Assembly (NCBI GenBank): GCA_043228905.1
Contig: JBHGNT010000021.1
Span: 6,386,001 to 6,450,000, forward strand
Source: Azolla caroliniana
Taxonomy: Eukaryota; Polypodiophyta
Length of the DNA stretch: 64,000 bases
Reading direction: 5' to 3'
Part shown: positions 12,786 through 26,990 of the stretch, in pieces
How positions within the stretch are numbered: position 1 is the stretch's first letter
Layout: each line of letters starts with the position of its first letter
Notes under the pieces: model-generated
The model's database searches: none
Told to the model about the DNA's origin: nothing
Seen by the model: the letters and a program-made list of their open reading frames with translations, nothing else
Program-made: the position numbers and the translations under genes

Positions 12786-12959
12786 GGATAACAGATTGAT
12801 GACCCCCAAGAGCTCTTTGTTGGTGGAAAAAAGACAAAGGGGTATTTTGTGGGAATTTTGAAAGAATACGGCATATCCTCTTTTAGTCGGATTTATAAGA
12901 TTTTGTGGAATAAATTAGGGTTATAATTGGGGAGGGGGAATTCATTTTTTGAAAGAAAG

Positions 12960-13078
12960 TATTGAACGTGTAGGGGTATTTTGGGAATTCTGAAAAATAC
13001 TAGGGGTATTTTGGGTATTCTGAAAATACGAGGGGTATTTCTTGAATTAAGAAAATACGACGAGTATTTTGGGAAGAA
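12960..13078. repeat. ~32-bp minisatellite downstream of the 1,484-aa gene
   Basis: About four copies of a unit reading 'GGGGTATTTTGGGAATTCTG' then 'AAAATAC', within 200 bases after the stop codon of the minus-strand gene, so perhaps in or near its 3' UTR. Confidence 0.8.
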
Positions 13079-13268
13079 CAGAGTGAACGTTTTCCCTTCC
13101 TTCCCAGAACAGAGTAACCAAATTTCTGATGAATTATCAGACATTCAATCCTCTGTTCTGTCGAAATTAGGGCGAGAAAGCAAGGAAAAGGAGAAGAAGG
13201 AACAGTCATTTGAGGCGCCTTAATCAGTGAAGAAAAACAGTAAAGACAATATTTAGGGTTTGGGATCC

Positions 13269-16200
13269 TCACAGTGATTGATCGAGCTCATTGTGCATTA
13301 ATTCTTCAGAAATCTTTGGCAACCCATTCGGCTTGGCGTTATCTTTAAGTATGAGGTGAGTTAATTCATGTTCATCATCATCATCATCACCATTACCATC
13401 ATCACCATGACCATCACCATGACCATCACCATGACCATCACCATGGCCATGGCCATGTCCATCATTATGTGCCATTGTTGGCTTTGCATCTTCATCCAAA
13501 CCACTTGAGCTCAACAATTCCACATAACTCCTGTCACTTGCACTCTTGTTATAAGTCTCCAATTTCTCATGACTTAACACATGAATATTGCTCTCCTTCT
13601 TATGAATTGTCCCTCCAGACTCGCGATCGCGTTGTGAAGTGCCACTGTCGCCGCTCGATTTCATCTGCGATCCCGTGATTTGCACTGAAGACATACACTG
13701 CCCATCACAGCTACCAAAATCTCGGTCAGTACTTACGGATCTCTCGGGAGATGAATTGTATGACATCTCGGAAAGAAAAGATATAGAAGACGAACTGCTC
13801 GCCATGCCCGCACAGTACTGATCTTTCTCTCCGGTGTACTCATTCGTGCTCATTAACTCATCATCATGAATCTTCTCTGAGGATGTGGAAATCCCCTCCT
13901 GATCATTCTTGGAACACTCCGGCATTATCTGTCGAGCATCCGTACCGTCATCTTGTGGCATTGGTATCAAACTCGGATTCCTGTACCCGAAACTTCGGGA
14001 ATCGCAGCTCTGTTTGTGTGATAGCAAATTATGCATTGATTCCTTCCTACTAGATTCAATATGCAAGAGATTTCCGATGAGATCTTCACTGATCGAATGA
14101 GTTTGCATCTCTGGTTTATGGTTAGATGCGATTACATCATCGGTTTCTAATATGTCCCCTTCCGTAATCTCTCTTTGTGGGATCTCTTGTACACTATCAT
14201 TAATGAAAGATGGGCCTAACATAATAAAAGATGAAGAAACATCAAGCAAAACCCCATTAATTAAGAAACCTATATGAAGTGCTAGAATTAATTCACATAG
14301 AAGTTGTGAAGACACATTTTTTCACAAGGATGAAATATCTTTTTTAACCTCCACAGGAGATTGGTTATGATCAATGGGGGAGGGCTGATCCCATGGACAG
14401 AGAATCCACTTTCCCTGCTATTTTTTTTTGAAATTTTCCCATGACATATGGGCAAGCTCCACACTTTCCCTCATGATTCATGTTTGCCTAACAAACTACA
14501 ATATTTAACAGTGAACACTATGATGGAGACTGTGGAATCTCCTACTTGACACCCGAAACCCTAAAATTTGTACATTCTCAATGAAGAATTGAAATCAGAA
14601 CTTACCTCCATCTTTTAATCCACTTCTTTGTTGCTGCTGCTCCTCAGTGGATAATAATGTAGACATTGAATTCGATATAGTCCCTTGTTGGTTCATATCA
14701 TTGTAACCATAAGGACTTCCATTGGAGAACTCCACCTCATCTGCTTTTTTAAAGTTAAGAAAATGAATTCAACCATCTCACCTTGAATATACCTAACATG
14801 TAGAAATAATGTCTTACAATATTAGTATACCAGATAATAAGTGGTGTGCAGATGGACTAGAAGATATTGATTCGATGGGGGAAACATCACTCGATGATGA
14901 TGGCCCTGATTCTTCAGTACTAGTGCTTATGTTGTCCTTCTCGTTATGACCTTTCATCCACAATTTGGACATATTTCCACCATACTTGATCGAAGGATCT
15001 CTATTATTCATGTAGTCAAGATCCATTGATTCAATTGTCCTATGACATTCACTAAATCTCAGCCTTAGGTTAACTGGATATGAATTAACATCATATTGAT
15101 CACGACATGCAATTTCACCTCCGTGATAACTAGCCGATAAGTTGTTAGCCTTATAAGCTTTCATCACTTCGGATAAGTGCCACATCAAAGTTTGGTCACT
15201 TTGACTCCTCATGTGAAGTTGCCTATTAACCAAAGTTAAATCTTGCTGATTCATTTGTTCATTCTCCATATCCATGGCATTATTGGTCATGCATTTGATT
15301 GAATCAATACCATCACTTTGGTCATGGTCTAGTGGGTGTGAACCTTTGTACAAATCATCCTGATTGTGAGAATTAGTAGGTTCTTGTTTATCAAGGTTCA
15401 TATGAGGTCTATCTGAATCTGCAATTTGGACATATAATTGCCCTTGATCATGGACAGGCACATCATCATGATCAATCATGTCAATATTTGCACATTCTAC
15501 TACAAACTTATTATCAATATCCTTGTCTAATAAATTAATCATTGAAGTGTTTGCATCCACTTCATCTACACGAGAATCTGTGGTTTCTTGATCCAAGATG
15601 ATAACTGGAACTGGGAATGTTTTTTCAGCACCTTCTGACTCTTCGGGGATGATAGTGCCATTGGCGACTTTCTCATCATCACATGGATTATGTGTATTGG
15701 CACAATATATTTCGATCAAATGAGCACATTGCACATCTTCAACATCCTTCGTGAGATTTTCGCACTGGATATCTGGTATTATCGACTGATCTAGTGTCAG
15801 ATAATCCTTATTGATCTGTAAGTTCGACGCATCATTATCACCAATGGAGATTTCGTCCGTGTTTTGATCCTCATTGATCTGTACGTTCGACTCGTCATCA
15901 ATAGAGATTGTGTCCATGTTTTGATCCTTTGTTGAATTGGGATCAACATCGTTAGATATTGGAACATTGTCATCGACGGAGATTTCATCCGTATTTTGAT
16001 CCACATTGATGTTTACGTTCAACTCGTCATCAACAGAGATTGCGTCCATGTTTTCATCCTTTGCTGAATTGGGATCAATATCATTAGATATTGGAACATT
16101 GTCACAAGAACAAATACTTGTGTTGGGGACAATATCCATATTGGGCTCTAGTGATATTGGTAAGGAAGCTTTTCCATTGAATACGTCCGACACATCTTCA

Positions 16201-19006
16201 GGAAGAGTTTGAATGAAATGTATGCCTTCAACTATAGGTGCATAGCAAAAATTGTCACCATGACCATCCATATCTATGGAGGGACGATGATGAATCTGAA
16301 TCATATCGTCATAAAACTCATAGATTGGTTCATCAGTTATGTTCTCAACAAATTGGCTCACATATTGAGGTGTTACTTCTCCCTGAAAATCATTGGCATC
16401 ACTAAGGTTGGGTAGAGTTTCATCCTCAACACAAATACTGTCTATTGCCGGATCGGTATGAGCCAAAATTTGATGATTGACAGGTAAACTAGAAATGTGG
16501 TCACAAGAAGACATCTCATTAGAAAACTCCATTATAGGATATGTTGCTGTTCTGAGATGATGGAGATCCATTATATCACCATCATCATCACCATCACCAT
16601 CACCATCACCATCACCATCACCATCACCATCACCATCACCATGGCCATCATTGTGTGTAATCGAAGTTTCTTCCATGGGTTCAGTTAGAAGAAGAATGCA
16701 CGAAGATTGATCGGCATTAGTCTCGCATTCAGCTTGAACAATTTCAGATTCTTGGGTGTGGTCTTCATGAGAATTACCATCTTCTAGTGTGCCAACACCA
16801 ACATTGTCACTAGTAATACTTTCCTCGAAGGATAGGATAGGGATATATTCGTCGGCATTCATGCTTATCGGGATCAACATATGATCTTCTTGTATAAAGG
16901 ATGAACCACCATCATGAGAACTACCAACCATAACCATCTCTTCTTGTTGTGACCTAGAATCCATAACTGGATCTTCTGAGGTATAAGTATCCCTAGATTC
17001 ACCAGCATGATCCACACTTTCTCGTGACGGTGCATTACCACCTATGTTCACATCATCCGGAGCATTCGAACTAGAAGAAAAATCCGGAGCATTCAAACTA
17101 GAAGTAGAAAAATCCGGAGCATTCGAACTGGAAATAGATGAATCCGGAGCATTCGAACTAGAAGTAGACAAATCGGTTTTGGTCTCGGTATCCCCCGACA
17201 TGCTTAATGCTCTGTTCTCCGAATTACCGCTGGGCATTAATGAGTCTGGTGATCATAACAAGTAGAGAGATTCACATAAGTTTGTGCAAAACAAATTCGG
17301 GGAAAGTAATGCTGGAGTGCGATTTTGTTATAGATTGCACAAAAATATCTAACAAAATCGATGCTTTACCCGATTCATGAGATAGCCCCATGGAGCTAGC
17401 ATTCTTGTCCCTAACATGATTGGACCTTTTCTCCGGTAGTCGTTCACGATCCGGTAAATTTGATAACTTTGGCGAGACATTGCCATCTAGTCGTCGGTAA
17501 GAGGATAACCTTATTTGATGATGGTCACCACTATTACTAGTAGAGCTTGCATTACTAGTATCCGGGATCGATTGGGGAGTGCCACTACTAACTTGAGAAG
17601 ACTTGGCATTGAAATTGCTTTGCTTGACATCTCGAAGAGATTTGATGGATGTGGCCTCGAGCGATCGAGAAAAGATGCTTTTGTCTGAGATGGTTCGACT
17701 AAAAGGTTGTATTGTAATACTACTTGGTTTATTTCCATCAACTATGTCCGTGACCGATGCGACACTCGCTCTTGAGGGACTATTACTATTGCTAACTGAG
17801 TTGGCGATGGATTTAATGAGACTAGGGCTCCCCATAGAAGTATTCTTCGAGTTGTTCGTACTTTTTGCGGAATGCCATTCAAAGTCCATAGCATCCAATA
17901 CATCGTCGGTTGTGAACTCGGGTGCCGATTTGTTCTCCATTAGTGGTGCCAAAATCTCCATCAGTTTTAGTATCGTCTCTGCGATCATGTCCACCCCATG
18001 TTTCCTCACAAAGGCCACCATTTGTCGTGTTACCGGAATGCCTACATATTTTCATGACTTTCCAATCATCATAAGAAATAAACAAGCATATTTTATGTAA
18101 TTTCCACATCTAATAAACATGTTTACTAAACATTTTCCTCAGTATATGTGGTGTTTGCTAAACTCTAATTTTCTACTATGATTGTGTTTTGCATGCCAAG
18201 GAGAATAGAGACACATGTGATTTTCACCTTCAATTTCGTTCAATTATATGTATGTGTATTTGTATTTCATACCTATAGTGTCCAAGCCCCCTAGGATTCT
18301 CAGTACAAGTTCCTTCCTAGCTTGCAACCTTGTTCGAACAGGAGCCTTCATGAACATCTGCAAACAATATATGAATATGTATTGCTTCACATCAGATATT
18401 TGCATTAGTGGTATTGAGTGTTAAATTATACACCACAATCAAGAAAATGTATGTGGCACTAAAAAGCATTCATTGCCAAGTAGTTTACATTGTACAATGT
18501 TAAAGGTTTATGGAACTCATATGTTGCTCTAGTATGGAAATTCATTAATCACCAAAGGACTATTTTATAATTATATACTTAATGAAATGAATGTTTTACT
18601 TGCTCTTCGGGGAATGATGAATCGTAGAGCATATCCATCAAACTCCGAACCTCATGATTTTCTTTGTCTTGCACAAAATTTTGGAGCCCCTCCTGTCACA
18701 AAATCCATTACCACAATTGAGATTAATCTAGGGTTATAAAAAAAGCTTTAATGAAATTGACCATAATCCAAATAATTATGTTAAAAAGAAATGCTTGCAT
18801 TAAAGTCAATCTATGACTCATTATTGCAACAGAATTTGCCAATTGTTTTCTATGAATTAATAAGAATTCATGAGGTCAGAGAAAGTTATAATAAGTACCA
18901 AATTTTCCTTGAAAGCTTGGATAATACTTTGAGACTCCAACAACTTGTTGACATTATTCTCTCTAGACCTTGTATTTGCTGACAAAACCCTTGTAAAGAA
19001 CTCCAT
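13269..19006 (-). CDS. Large acidic protein of unknown function, seven exons
   Basis: Seven exons join in frame with GT-AG borders: 19,006-18,899; 18,692-18,600; 18,357-18,273; 18,041-17,370; 17,245-14,831; 14,740-14,606; 14,215-13,269. The total is 1,484 aa. The start MEFFTRVLSANTRSRENNV is the first ATG of exon 1. Residues 1-170 form a conserved-looking helical region (KELVLRILGGLDTIG, VAFVRKHGVDMIAETILKLM). The rest is low-complexity, Ser- and Asp-rich: NAPD repeats near residue 325-385, Gly-Asp repeats near 520-545, an acidic repeat of about 45 aa (VPISND...DEISVDD) near 700-785, and a His-Gly-Asp run near 1,420-1,445. I do not recognise the family. The ordered N-terminus with a long disordered tail suggests a scaffold or regulatory protein (inference). 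No disabling mutation is visible. The first and last exon ends are predictions. Confidence 0.82.
13366..13470. repeat. Coding microsatellite, exon 7
   Basis: A run of CATCAT and CCATCA-type hexamers on the plus strand encodes the His-Gly-Asp and poly-Asp run of the minus-strand gene near residues 1,420-1,450. The encoded flank HNDGHG also precedes the exon 5 run, so the two tracts look related by duplication. Confidence 0.85.
16570..16652. repeat. Coding microsatellite, exon 5
   Basis: About ten uninterrupted CCATCA hexamers on the plus strand encode alternating Gly-Asp in the minus-strand gene. The unit length of six keeps the frame whatever the copy number, so length changes should be tolerated. 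Confidence 0.9.
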
Positions 19007-19009
19007 GAT

Positions 19010-22000
19010 ATATATATCAAACTACATGTAAACTAGGTGGGGGTACCAATGAAAATATTAAACATGTTACTAATGAAATGTGGAATAAATATTATGAATA
19101 TATCGATGAATGATTTCAAAGCCTTATTATAAGTGAATAATTAATCAGTCGACAAACCATGATTTTAAATACAAGAGTTGGTTTTACTCATATACACCAT
19201 GTAATTAGTGAAGGAGACAAGTAAACTACGACTTGACATGCCTAAAACACAAGGGTAGTATTGCTCAGATGAATGCATGTAACAATTGTATTTAATGGAT
19301 TCTATATATCTTGTATATTGAGAGCCATACACTTAATCATTGGTTAAACATCTTCTACACTTGAGAGTTGTTAGCTATAAGAGTGATTATAGTAGTAGAG
19401 TATTTTATTTGCATAATGATCTTAAAGGAAAAGAATGAATTTTATGGGGGCAAGGGAAGGATAGAGGTGACGAGGTGAGAAAGGAGCCACAAATTTATTT
19501 ATTTTCCGAAACAACATGAGATACATAGAAATCATATCATTCAATATAGGACAGAAATCATTTTTATGCAATAATTTGATAAGAGATTGCTTTTGTCTCA
19601 TCATCCCGTCATTGATTTCTATTATTTTTTGTCGACACGTATATGTAATATTTTTCTTACGATGATCAATATAATTCGTGAAGCTTTGGCATGTCACCCA
19701 TCATCCAGCTACTAATTTGACACATCGGAGGATTGAATTGGATGTAAATGACAATATAAAAGAATGAAGAATAGTCTATTAATGTGTGGTTAGCGAAGAA
19801 ACAAAACAATTAGCGTGGTTCTCTTTTTCTTTCATTAAAGAAGGGGGACCCTAGGTGTGTGTATATATATATAGTCATATAATTGGCATTGGCATTTTTA
19901 TTATCAATGCACACTCTTGTCTCTATACCTCATGTTCTTTCCTTTTATTGTCGTGGTTTTATAATGGACCACCATATCCCGACTCCTAACTTCAACCCTT
20001 CAAACCATTTCATTTGTAACATGTATTTAAGAAACTAAAGGGACACTCCATATACTTTGTCGCAGTTCAATCATATCAAAAGGGAATGTAGATTGGTAGA
20101 TACAGAGTGCGTGGCTTCATGTCTTGGACCTCGGTTTCCTCAAACTTCTCATTAACTTCTACTTTTAAGAAATCAAGGGACCAAACTTCAAAAGTGGTCA
20201 AGAACGTGCATGCTTCCCATTGAATGAATGATGGAATTTTGGGGGTGCCTTTTGGTGTATTATGGCCGCCTTTGCAAGCACACATGCAAATGTACAAAAC
20301 TAGTCTTGAAATGTTTTCCATGCCCATGCCCTTGTTCATTTTCGTGTTCATGCTAGAAATTGCAATATTGCATATATAAATTAGGTTAATTGTTGTATTC
20401 CTCTTCCTCTTAAATTGTATTGTGGAATAATTCCTCATCTACAAATTAATTGGCCATGGTTTGGCAAATAACTGTTGACAAATGTGCCACGTATAAAGGA
20501 GGAGCTTACCTATGTATTCCTCTTCCATCTAGTGTCTAGCTATTCCTCTTCTTCATAACCAAGTATGGGTTAGTGTGAATTGCATGACGAACAACCTTTC
20601 ACAAGTCAATTTGAATTACAAGATTGATGAGAACACACAATAATTTTATTCATTGACACATTATAATCCACCACCACATGATCGATGATGTGATATTCCA
20701 CACATATGGACACACATAATTATGATTCATGACTAAATGACTTATCATTACTTTATTCAATTATGGTTAAAATTATCCATGTTACATCCCATGAACACAT
20801 TAAATATGTGATATCCACTTACAATGAACATTGTGTGATAATCTAGTTAATCAATACATTTCATAACAAAATATTGTCATACTAGTAGGCGATGGTGTAC
20901 TATCCTATTTATGATGAAATATGAACAATATGCTTATGGTCGTATGGATATGCATAATATCCACTTATGTTGGACATGGCAATTAGTTTATTAAGTGTAC
21001 TAAGAAAATGGTGCTAGGGCATAATCTTAAAATTCACAAAGGAGTCTTCTAGTATTTGTGTGCATCCACCTTTCATATTGTTGGAGAATGCTCAAAGTAG
21101 TGTAATTTAAACTTATACTTGCATGTGTTGAAATGTTTTACCAAATTAATAAAACAAACTTCATGTGTTTCTCATTTTTAAAGTAATGTTTTATATTACT
21201 AATGAAAACCTAAAAGTGAGGAAAATGACAATGTTATGCCAAAGGATATATGATGAACCTGGAGACAACAAGACAATGACAACCTAAGATAACACTCAAG
21301 GAAGAACTCGTTTGCAATTGGTTAATTGAAGATCATGTGCTCATGTGATATCCATATAGTCTATAATTCTAAAAAGCTTACCCAATTAAAAACTTAGATA
21401 TAATATGTGAACACTGTGGTAATAAGAAGAAATATCTAAAAAGAAAAGAAAAAAATCCAAACCGAAGTCTTGGAAATCATTGTAAGTTGATGATGCATTA
21501 CTCTGTTCACAAAATGTTTACTTTCAAGTGGAAATACTAGAACAAAATGCTTCATTGATTCTAAACGGATTATACATCTACTACATCTTGTTGAGACAAT
21601 ATGTCTTCATTGAAGATGAATCCCAACAGTTAATACCCAAAGTATGCAACACCATAAGAATAATCTTGCCTCTAATGCAAGTGTTTCTAGTTTATTAATA
21701 GCTCACTTCTGAAAAACAAAATTTAAACTAAGAAAACAATTAAATAAAAAATATTTTGTTACTACAAAATACAAATGTGGATGAACTGATCCGAGGGTAA
21801 ATAATCAAAACAAGATGGCACACCCATAATCATGCATGTGTTTCCAATGTAGTAGTAAGGCCTATATTATATGGGTTCATACATCACATATTCATTCCCA
21901 ACATCAATACATAAGTGAAGACAAGCTTAATGACCAAGCATTGGTTAATGTAAGCATATATAAAAGTACAATAATATACCTATACGTAATGTCGTTAAAT

Positions 22001-22145
22001 CATTTCTTGCAAGGAATAAGATTACTTCTTGTCTTCCCTTCGAGTAGTGAAACAATGTTTGTCACAAAAGGATTAGCTCTTTGTTGATTTAATTCAATGG
22101 TGCAATGTAACAAGGGGAGGCTAGAGATTTGAACTTCCGCCCTAT
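19010..22145. other. AT-rich intergenic DNA, no gene seen
   Basis: Contains the upstream region of the seven-exon gene. Short frames (19,422-19,697; 20,076-20,438) have no recognisable domain and no codon pattern that sets them apart. I see no RNA gene. Confidence 0.5.
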
Positions 22146-22149
22146 TATA

Positions 22150-24232
22150 ATCTTGAGTCGCAACATGAACGGAAAGTCCTAATTGTGTCCTTTACTATAA
22201 AAGTGGTCAACATTGCGCGGAGCTTGGGAATATTGGTGGTGCACATTGCACACGATGATTGGGTCGCACAACCTATTTGGAGGCGAGCACTAATTAAGAA
22301 TTGTACAATGGAAATTGAAAATAAGGCAAATGGTATCACCCACTCTCTAAATTTAAATGTTGAACTTCATAATGGCCAAGGAAATTTTAGATTTATGTGT
22401 GTTAAGAACACAAGTTGTCGAGGGTGAATAATTGCCTAATAAGGAGCTTAATATAGCAATCTCATGGTCCTTCCCAACCAATGAGGAATTAACGGTCCAA
22501 TTGCAACAAGTAGAGTCGAAGTTGCAGGTAGCGGAGGAACGACTTCAAATGTACGAACATGTGATTTCGCATGTACCCGACAGGCGGCTATGGGAACAAT
22601 TGCAAGAAAAAAATGATATAATCAAATGTGCCAATAAACAAATAAAAGAAGCAGACACCAAAGTCCAAAGCATTCGAGGCTGACACCGGAAGGCACATCA
22701 TCAGATGGAAGGGTTCTAGACAAAACTTTAGGACACACTTCAAACTAGGCAGGAGGAAATGGATCAATTCAATGGTCAACTTACATGTCTCAAAATCCAT
22801 TTTAATAGGAAACAAAGAATGGCCGATGACCTCCAAGCAACTCTTAACACATAGGAAGAGTTAAATAAGAAGCACATTGCTACATTCGAAGCCGACAAAG
22901 AGGACATGACTCAACGCTACCAACAACTCATCGATAAGTATTAACAGGTGCGAAACACACTCATCATGGCAGAAGCAAAAGTGATGTTGGAGCACGACTC
23001 CGCGGCAAGTCGACAAGAAGAGCTAAAAAATGAAATCAGTGCTTTAAAATATTGACTCAGCATGGGAGAGGAAAAGGTACAGGCCATCTTGAACAGACAC
23101 AAGAAAAAAGTGCATTAGGCCATCACAAAAGCCTCTGGACGACAATTGGAAGTAGTGGTCGGCTCAAGTAGCTGGATTAAAATTATTAAGGGTCGACCAC
23201 GAGAACAGGAAAAAGCAACATCAAGGATTTTTCAAGATGAATGAGGTGAGCATAACCAAAGTAAAAGATGAGTTGGTTGGAGATATATATGTGTTGAGAG
23301 ATCAAGCTCAACTTAGTTTAGTTATTTAGTCAACCATGTAACTTCGTAGTTACTTAGATAGAATCTAGTTAGTAGTGTTGACTATAAACCCTTAAATAGG
23401 ATTTTGTACTTGTACGCAAGTGGGGATACATTCAAGATCCTCCACTACCAAGTATATTGAATATAGGACTTACATCCTTGTACCTATATTCTACTCACAC
23501 ATGTGCACCATTGCATATGAGTTGTATATATACCTCATTGTGGGTATTTTTGATGATGATGATGCTAATTTAATATAGAGTTAATCATCCCCCATCTTGT
23601 GTTGTTAATAAATGTAACTTCCCCTCTCTCTTCCTCTCACACACATATCACTTAATCTTCCGCTTAACTTAATCACATAATTAGGTACTAATTAACCCTT
23701 GTTTAATTACCTAATTCTTAACAATATGAATTAACGACGCACTATAAGGAGGAAATCAACAAGTTGTTGGAAGAATATGACAACCAACAGATTACACACG
23801 CTCTATAACTTGATTCCTATGAAAAGGAACACTGCCAACAAGAGAGGCAACAAGAAGCAATAGAGGTCGAGGATGAGGTAATGGAGCAACGAGGACAGGA
23901 GTTAGAGTCAGACCATGACACAATGGAGTAGGAGTACGGCCAAATTGAACAAATCAACAAGGGAATAGAGTCGGAGAAGTCACGACAAGAAAACTTGGAT
24001 CAAGAGAGAGAGGCAAAGTCGACTCTCCAGGCTGAGCAAACACAACAACTAGAAGATCTGCTAACTCCCAACAACACTAGGATGAGGAAGATGAGGAACC
24101 CAATTTGTTGGACATCTTGATGAGGAGGACGACGAAGGTGAGCTGAAGGAAGAAGACCACAACAATGATAATGACGACCCGAATGATGACCGAGAGGATG
24201 GGGACAATGAAGCAAACGACCATCACTAAGTT
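22150..24232 (+). pseudogene. Coiled-coil protein gene, decayed
   Basis: With stops ignored, one long reading runs from about 22,185: DDWVAQPIWRRALIKN, then a heptad-rich stretch (LTVQLQQVESKLQVAEERLQ), more coil at 22,680-23,190, and after the solo LTR KEEINKLLEEYDNQQ, EREAKSTLQAEQTQQLEDLL and an acidic tail (24,125-24,230). Removing the solo LTR and one target copy joins VKDELVGDIY to ELTTHYKEEINK with no frame change, showing these were one open frame when the LTR landed. Several stops (TAG, TAA) now break it. It may be a host gene copy or the gag-like ORF of an unidentified TE; I cannot tell which. Confidence 0.6.
23292..23723 (+). mobile_element. Solo LTR, 432 bp, with perfect 5-bp target duplication
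   Basis: It begins TGTTGAGAGATC and ends ATTCTTAACA (TG...CA). It is flanked by ATATG on both sides (23,287-23,291 and 23,724-23,728). No internal region remains, so this is the product of LTR-LTR recombination. Its ends resemble copia LTRs. It splits the coiled-coil pseudogene. Confidence 0.9.
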
Positions 24233-24239
24233 TTGGGGT

Positions 24240-26985
24240 TCGTCCGTGCAAGGCATTGTCCCACGGGCATGCCATGTGCTAGCCGGTCGGCTAACCGAAT
24301 TATACTAGTCAGAGTCGGAGTAGTAATAGACTAGTGTGAAAGGAAGTAGCTGAAATAGTGATTTTTACCAAGTAAGAAAAATAGAATAGAACAGTTAGGG
24401 TAACTGTAGGTTCTTGTTGAATAGACAAATGTATTATCTTGGCAGAATCTCTCGGGTCACCTATAAAAAGGGACTTAGAACATTGTATCAATATCGATCT
24501 GTTTTGGTTATATAAATATTAATATAATTTTGGTAGTTAGAGTTTATGTTGTGTTGTCTGCTTTGTCATTTTCTCTATTTGACAGATTATTATATATAAC
24601 TAACAATCGATCAAGATAGTATAATCAAATAGTATTAATTAAGTATGATGAATTAATGTCTATGTAATAGTCTGAGAAAGCAATTGTCGGAGTCGATGAA
24701 CATTCCATCTTGAATCACAATCTTCTTGATAGAGCGACTTAGGGGTTAAGACATTTGACCCTTTGTGTTGGTCGGTACAAACAACGTTCGGTACAAACAA
24801 CGTTCGGTACAAGCAACAATTATTTGTGAATACATTGCCCAGAAAGAGAATTCAAGGTTGTAATGTTTTATATGAGATGAATGTTAGTGCATGGTAATTA
24901 GGTTTTAGAAGTAGAGCCCATTGTATTTGATGGAGTCTATGCTACTTGGAGAAGCTTTGCTTCAACACGAGGCCTATTTTGACAAATGGAACTCTTTCAT
25001 ATTGTGGAATTGGGAAGTCCTCTAAATGGCACTAAAGATGAAAAGGTATGATAAATGAATGGGCTTTTTGAAGTTTCCTTCATTTAGAAAAAACAAACAA
25101 ACATAGTTTCAATTTATCAACAAAAGAAGTTTGTTTACCAAATTTCATATATGGTATTAGGAAAGTGAGGAAATTAGAAGGCAAGTTATGCACCTCAAAA
25201 AAACTAATGAAATTTCCCATGATTTAAGGATTTTATGTAATTGAAATTATGTGAGAAATTTCTCTTTCGTAAGATACAAGACATAAATCCTCTTTGTATG
25301 GGTCACCATGAGCATGAGCAATATAAAATAAGAAACATTGGTTACCTCTACATGTATTAGGATGAACATGTTTTGCATGAGTTGAACTTTGGGAAATTGA
25401 ACGGAGTCACGAACTTTTAGAAACCATTGAACTAACGAACTATTGCACAACCAAGAAATATACCTTCATTTTATGTTTGTTAGTGTATCATTGGTGAGAC
25501 ATCAAATCATGAATAAGAATACTTATGAATTGTTTGTAAACATTTTTTTCTTGATGCTAATTACTTGGGATCCCAATAGATGACAACAAATTCTAGATCC
25601 TAGAAAGTAGATTGACACACTTTTTTTGGGAAGTCTCACAATATCAAGAAGTAAGATGCAAAATTGATGGTTCAAAAGTTCCCATGTAAGATATATGACT
25701 TTTAAGCATTAAGAAACAGTAGTGTGGGAGATCGAGACATCATGCATCAAGGTAAGTGGTGTTGGGTAATGAGATGAATGTTAAGATATAATCTTTAGAA
25801 TTCACATTAACCCTTGAAATTGTTCATGTTAGATTTTGTCGAGGTAGACGCAATATAACCTATGAGTAGAAGATGTCTCTCCTTCGAAAGTGAGAGCCAT
25901 GTCATATTTTAAATCAAGAATAGCCTAAGAGAATATAGATTACCCTAGTAAGAGCGTTTCTTGCCAAAAAGACGTTGAATCCGTAGGTTAAGCGGTGAGT
26001 GATTGACTTGCATGCTATCGCCTTTCGTTACTGAAGTCTAATGTTATGAGTTATTCACATGCTCCCATACTGACATTTCCAAACTAGCTCCCAATTAGTC
26101 CATGGTGTGTTGAAATCTTATTAAAAACCTGCTCCAAAAGTTTAGAATGATCATTGATCACTTGACTCAATAACTGAGATGCCAATTTTGGGAAAAACCA
26201 CTACAGATATTAAGGGTATTCGCAACAAGCAAATCTCCATGAAGTATACTAAAATATCTATGATCAAAACATGTAGAGCTACATATCAATATCATACATA
26301 GAAAAAATTCTGATTGATTATTGAACACCAAGGCATGAACTCAAACGTCCAACTTTCATAAGTTAGAGAGAGAAAACTCCATAAACAACGAGCTAAATCT
26401 AACTCAGTATCAATGTTCACCATTGAATCACAATATTTTGTGAAATTGAGAGTTGTAACCTACCATCAACTATGCATGTTGATGACTAAAGAGATGCATA
26501 GATACGTTGAATTGTTTAGAGCAAATAATTTGATCCTAGTAAATATTATGGAAAAGGGCATGGACAATTACTTAAATGTTAGTTAGAATCTTAGTAATAT
26601 TAAGGATGTGTACACATTACACGTGAAAGGAAAATGTGCTTAATGTTTTGATTAGGCTTAGAACTGGGTTTCAACTTTTATTTCAAACAGTTAACCTTAG
26701 TTTGGTCTTGAAAAACTCAAGTTTAGTCTGAAGTGATAAATAATGAATTTAAATTTCACACTTTGAGTGCTATGGTTTTGGCTTTCATTTTGATCCTTTT
26801 TTGAAGTGTGCATGTCCCAAAACATAACCTCAAGTGCATGTTTAAATGTTGTAGGAACTTTAATGCACTATCCAATGAAAGGTCAAATTTGGATTGTCAA
26901 TAAGACAAAATTATGGTAAGCCATTTTTTGCCATTGAGTATGGATTTTTGAATTTGTGTTCGACGTTTTAATGGTTTAACGGTTG
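24240..26985. other. Intergenic DNA, no gene seen
   Basis: AT-rich. A TATAAAAAG-like box lies near 24,463, in a stretch that could be a decayed LTR, but I cannot find a partner copy. No coding domain is visible. Confidence 0.45.
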
Positions 26986-26990
26986 GATTT

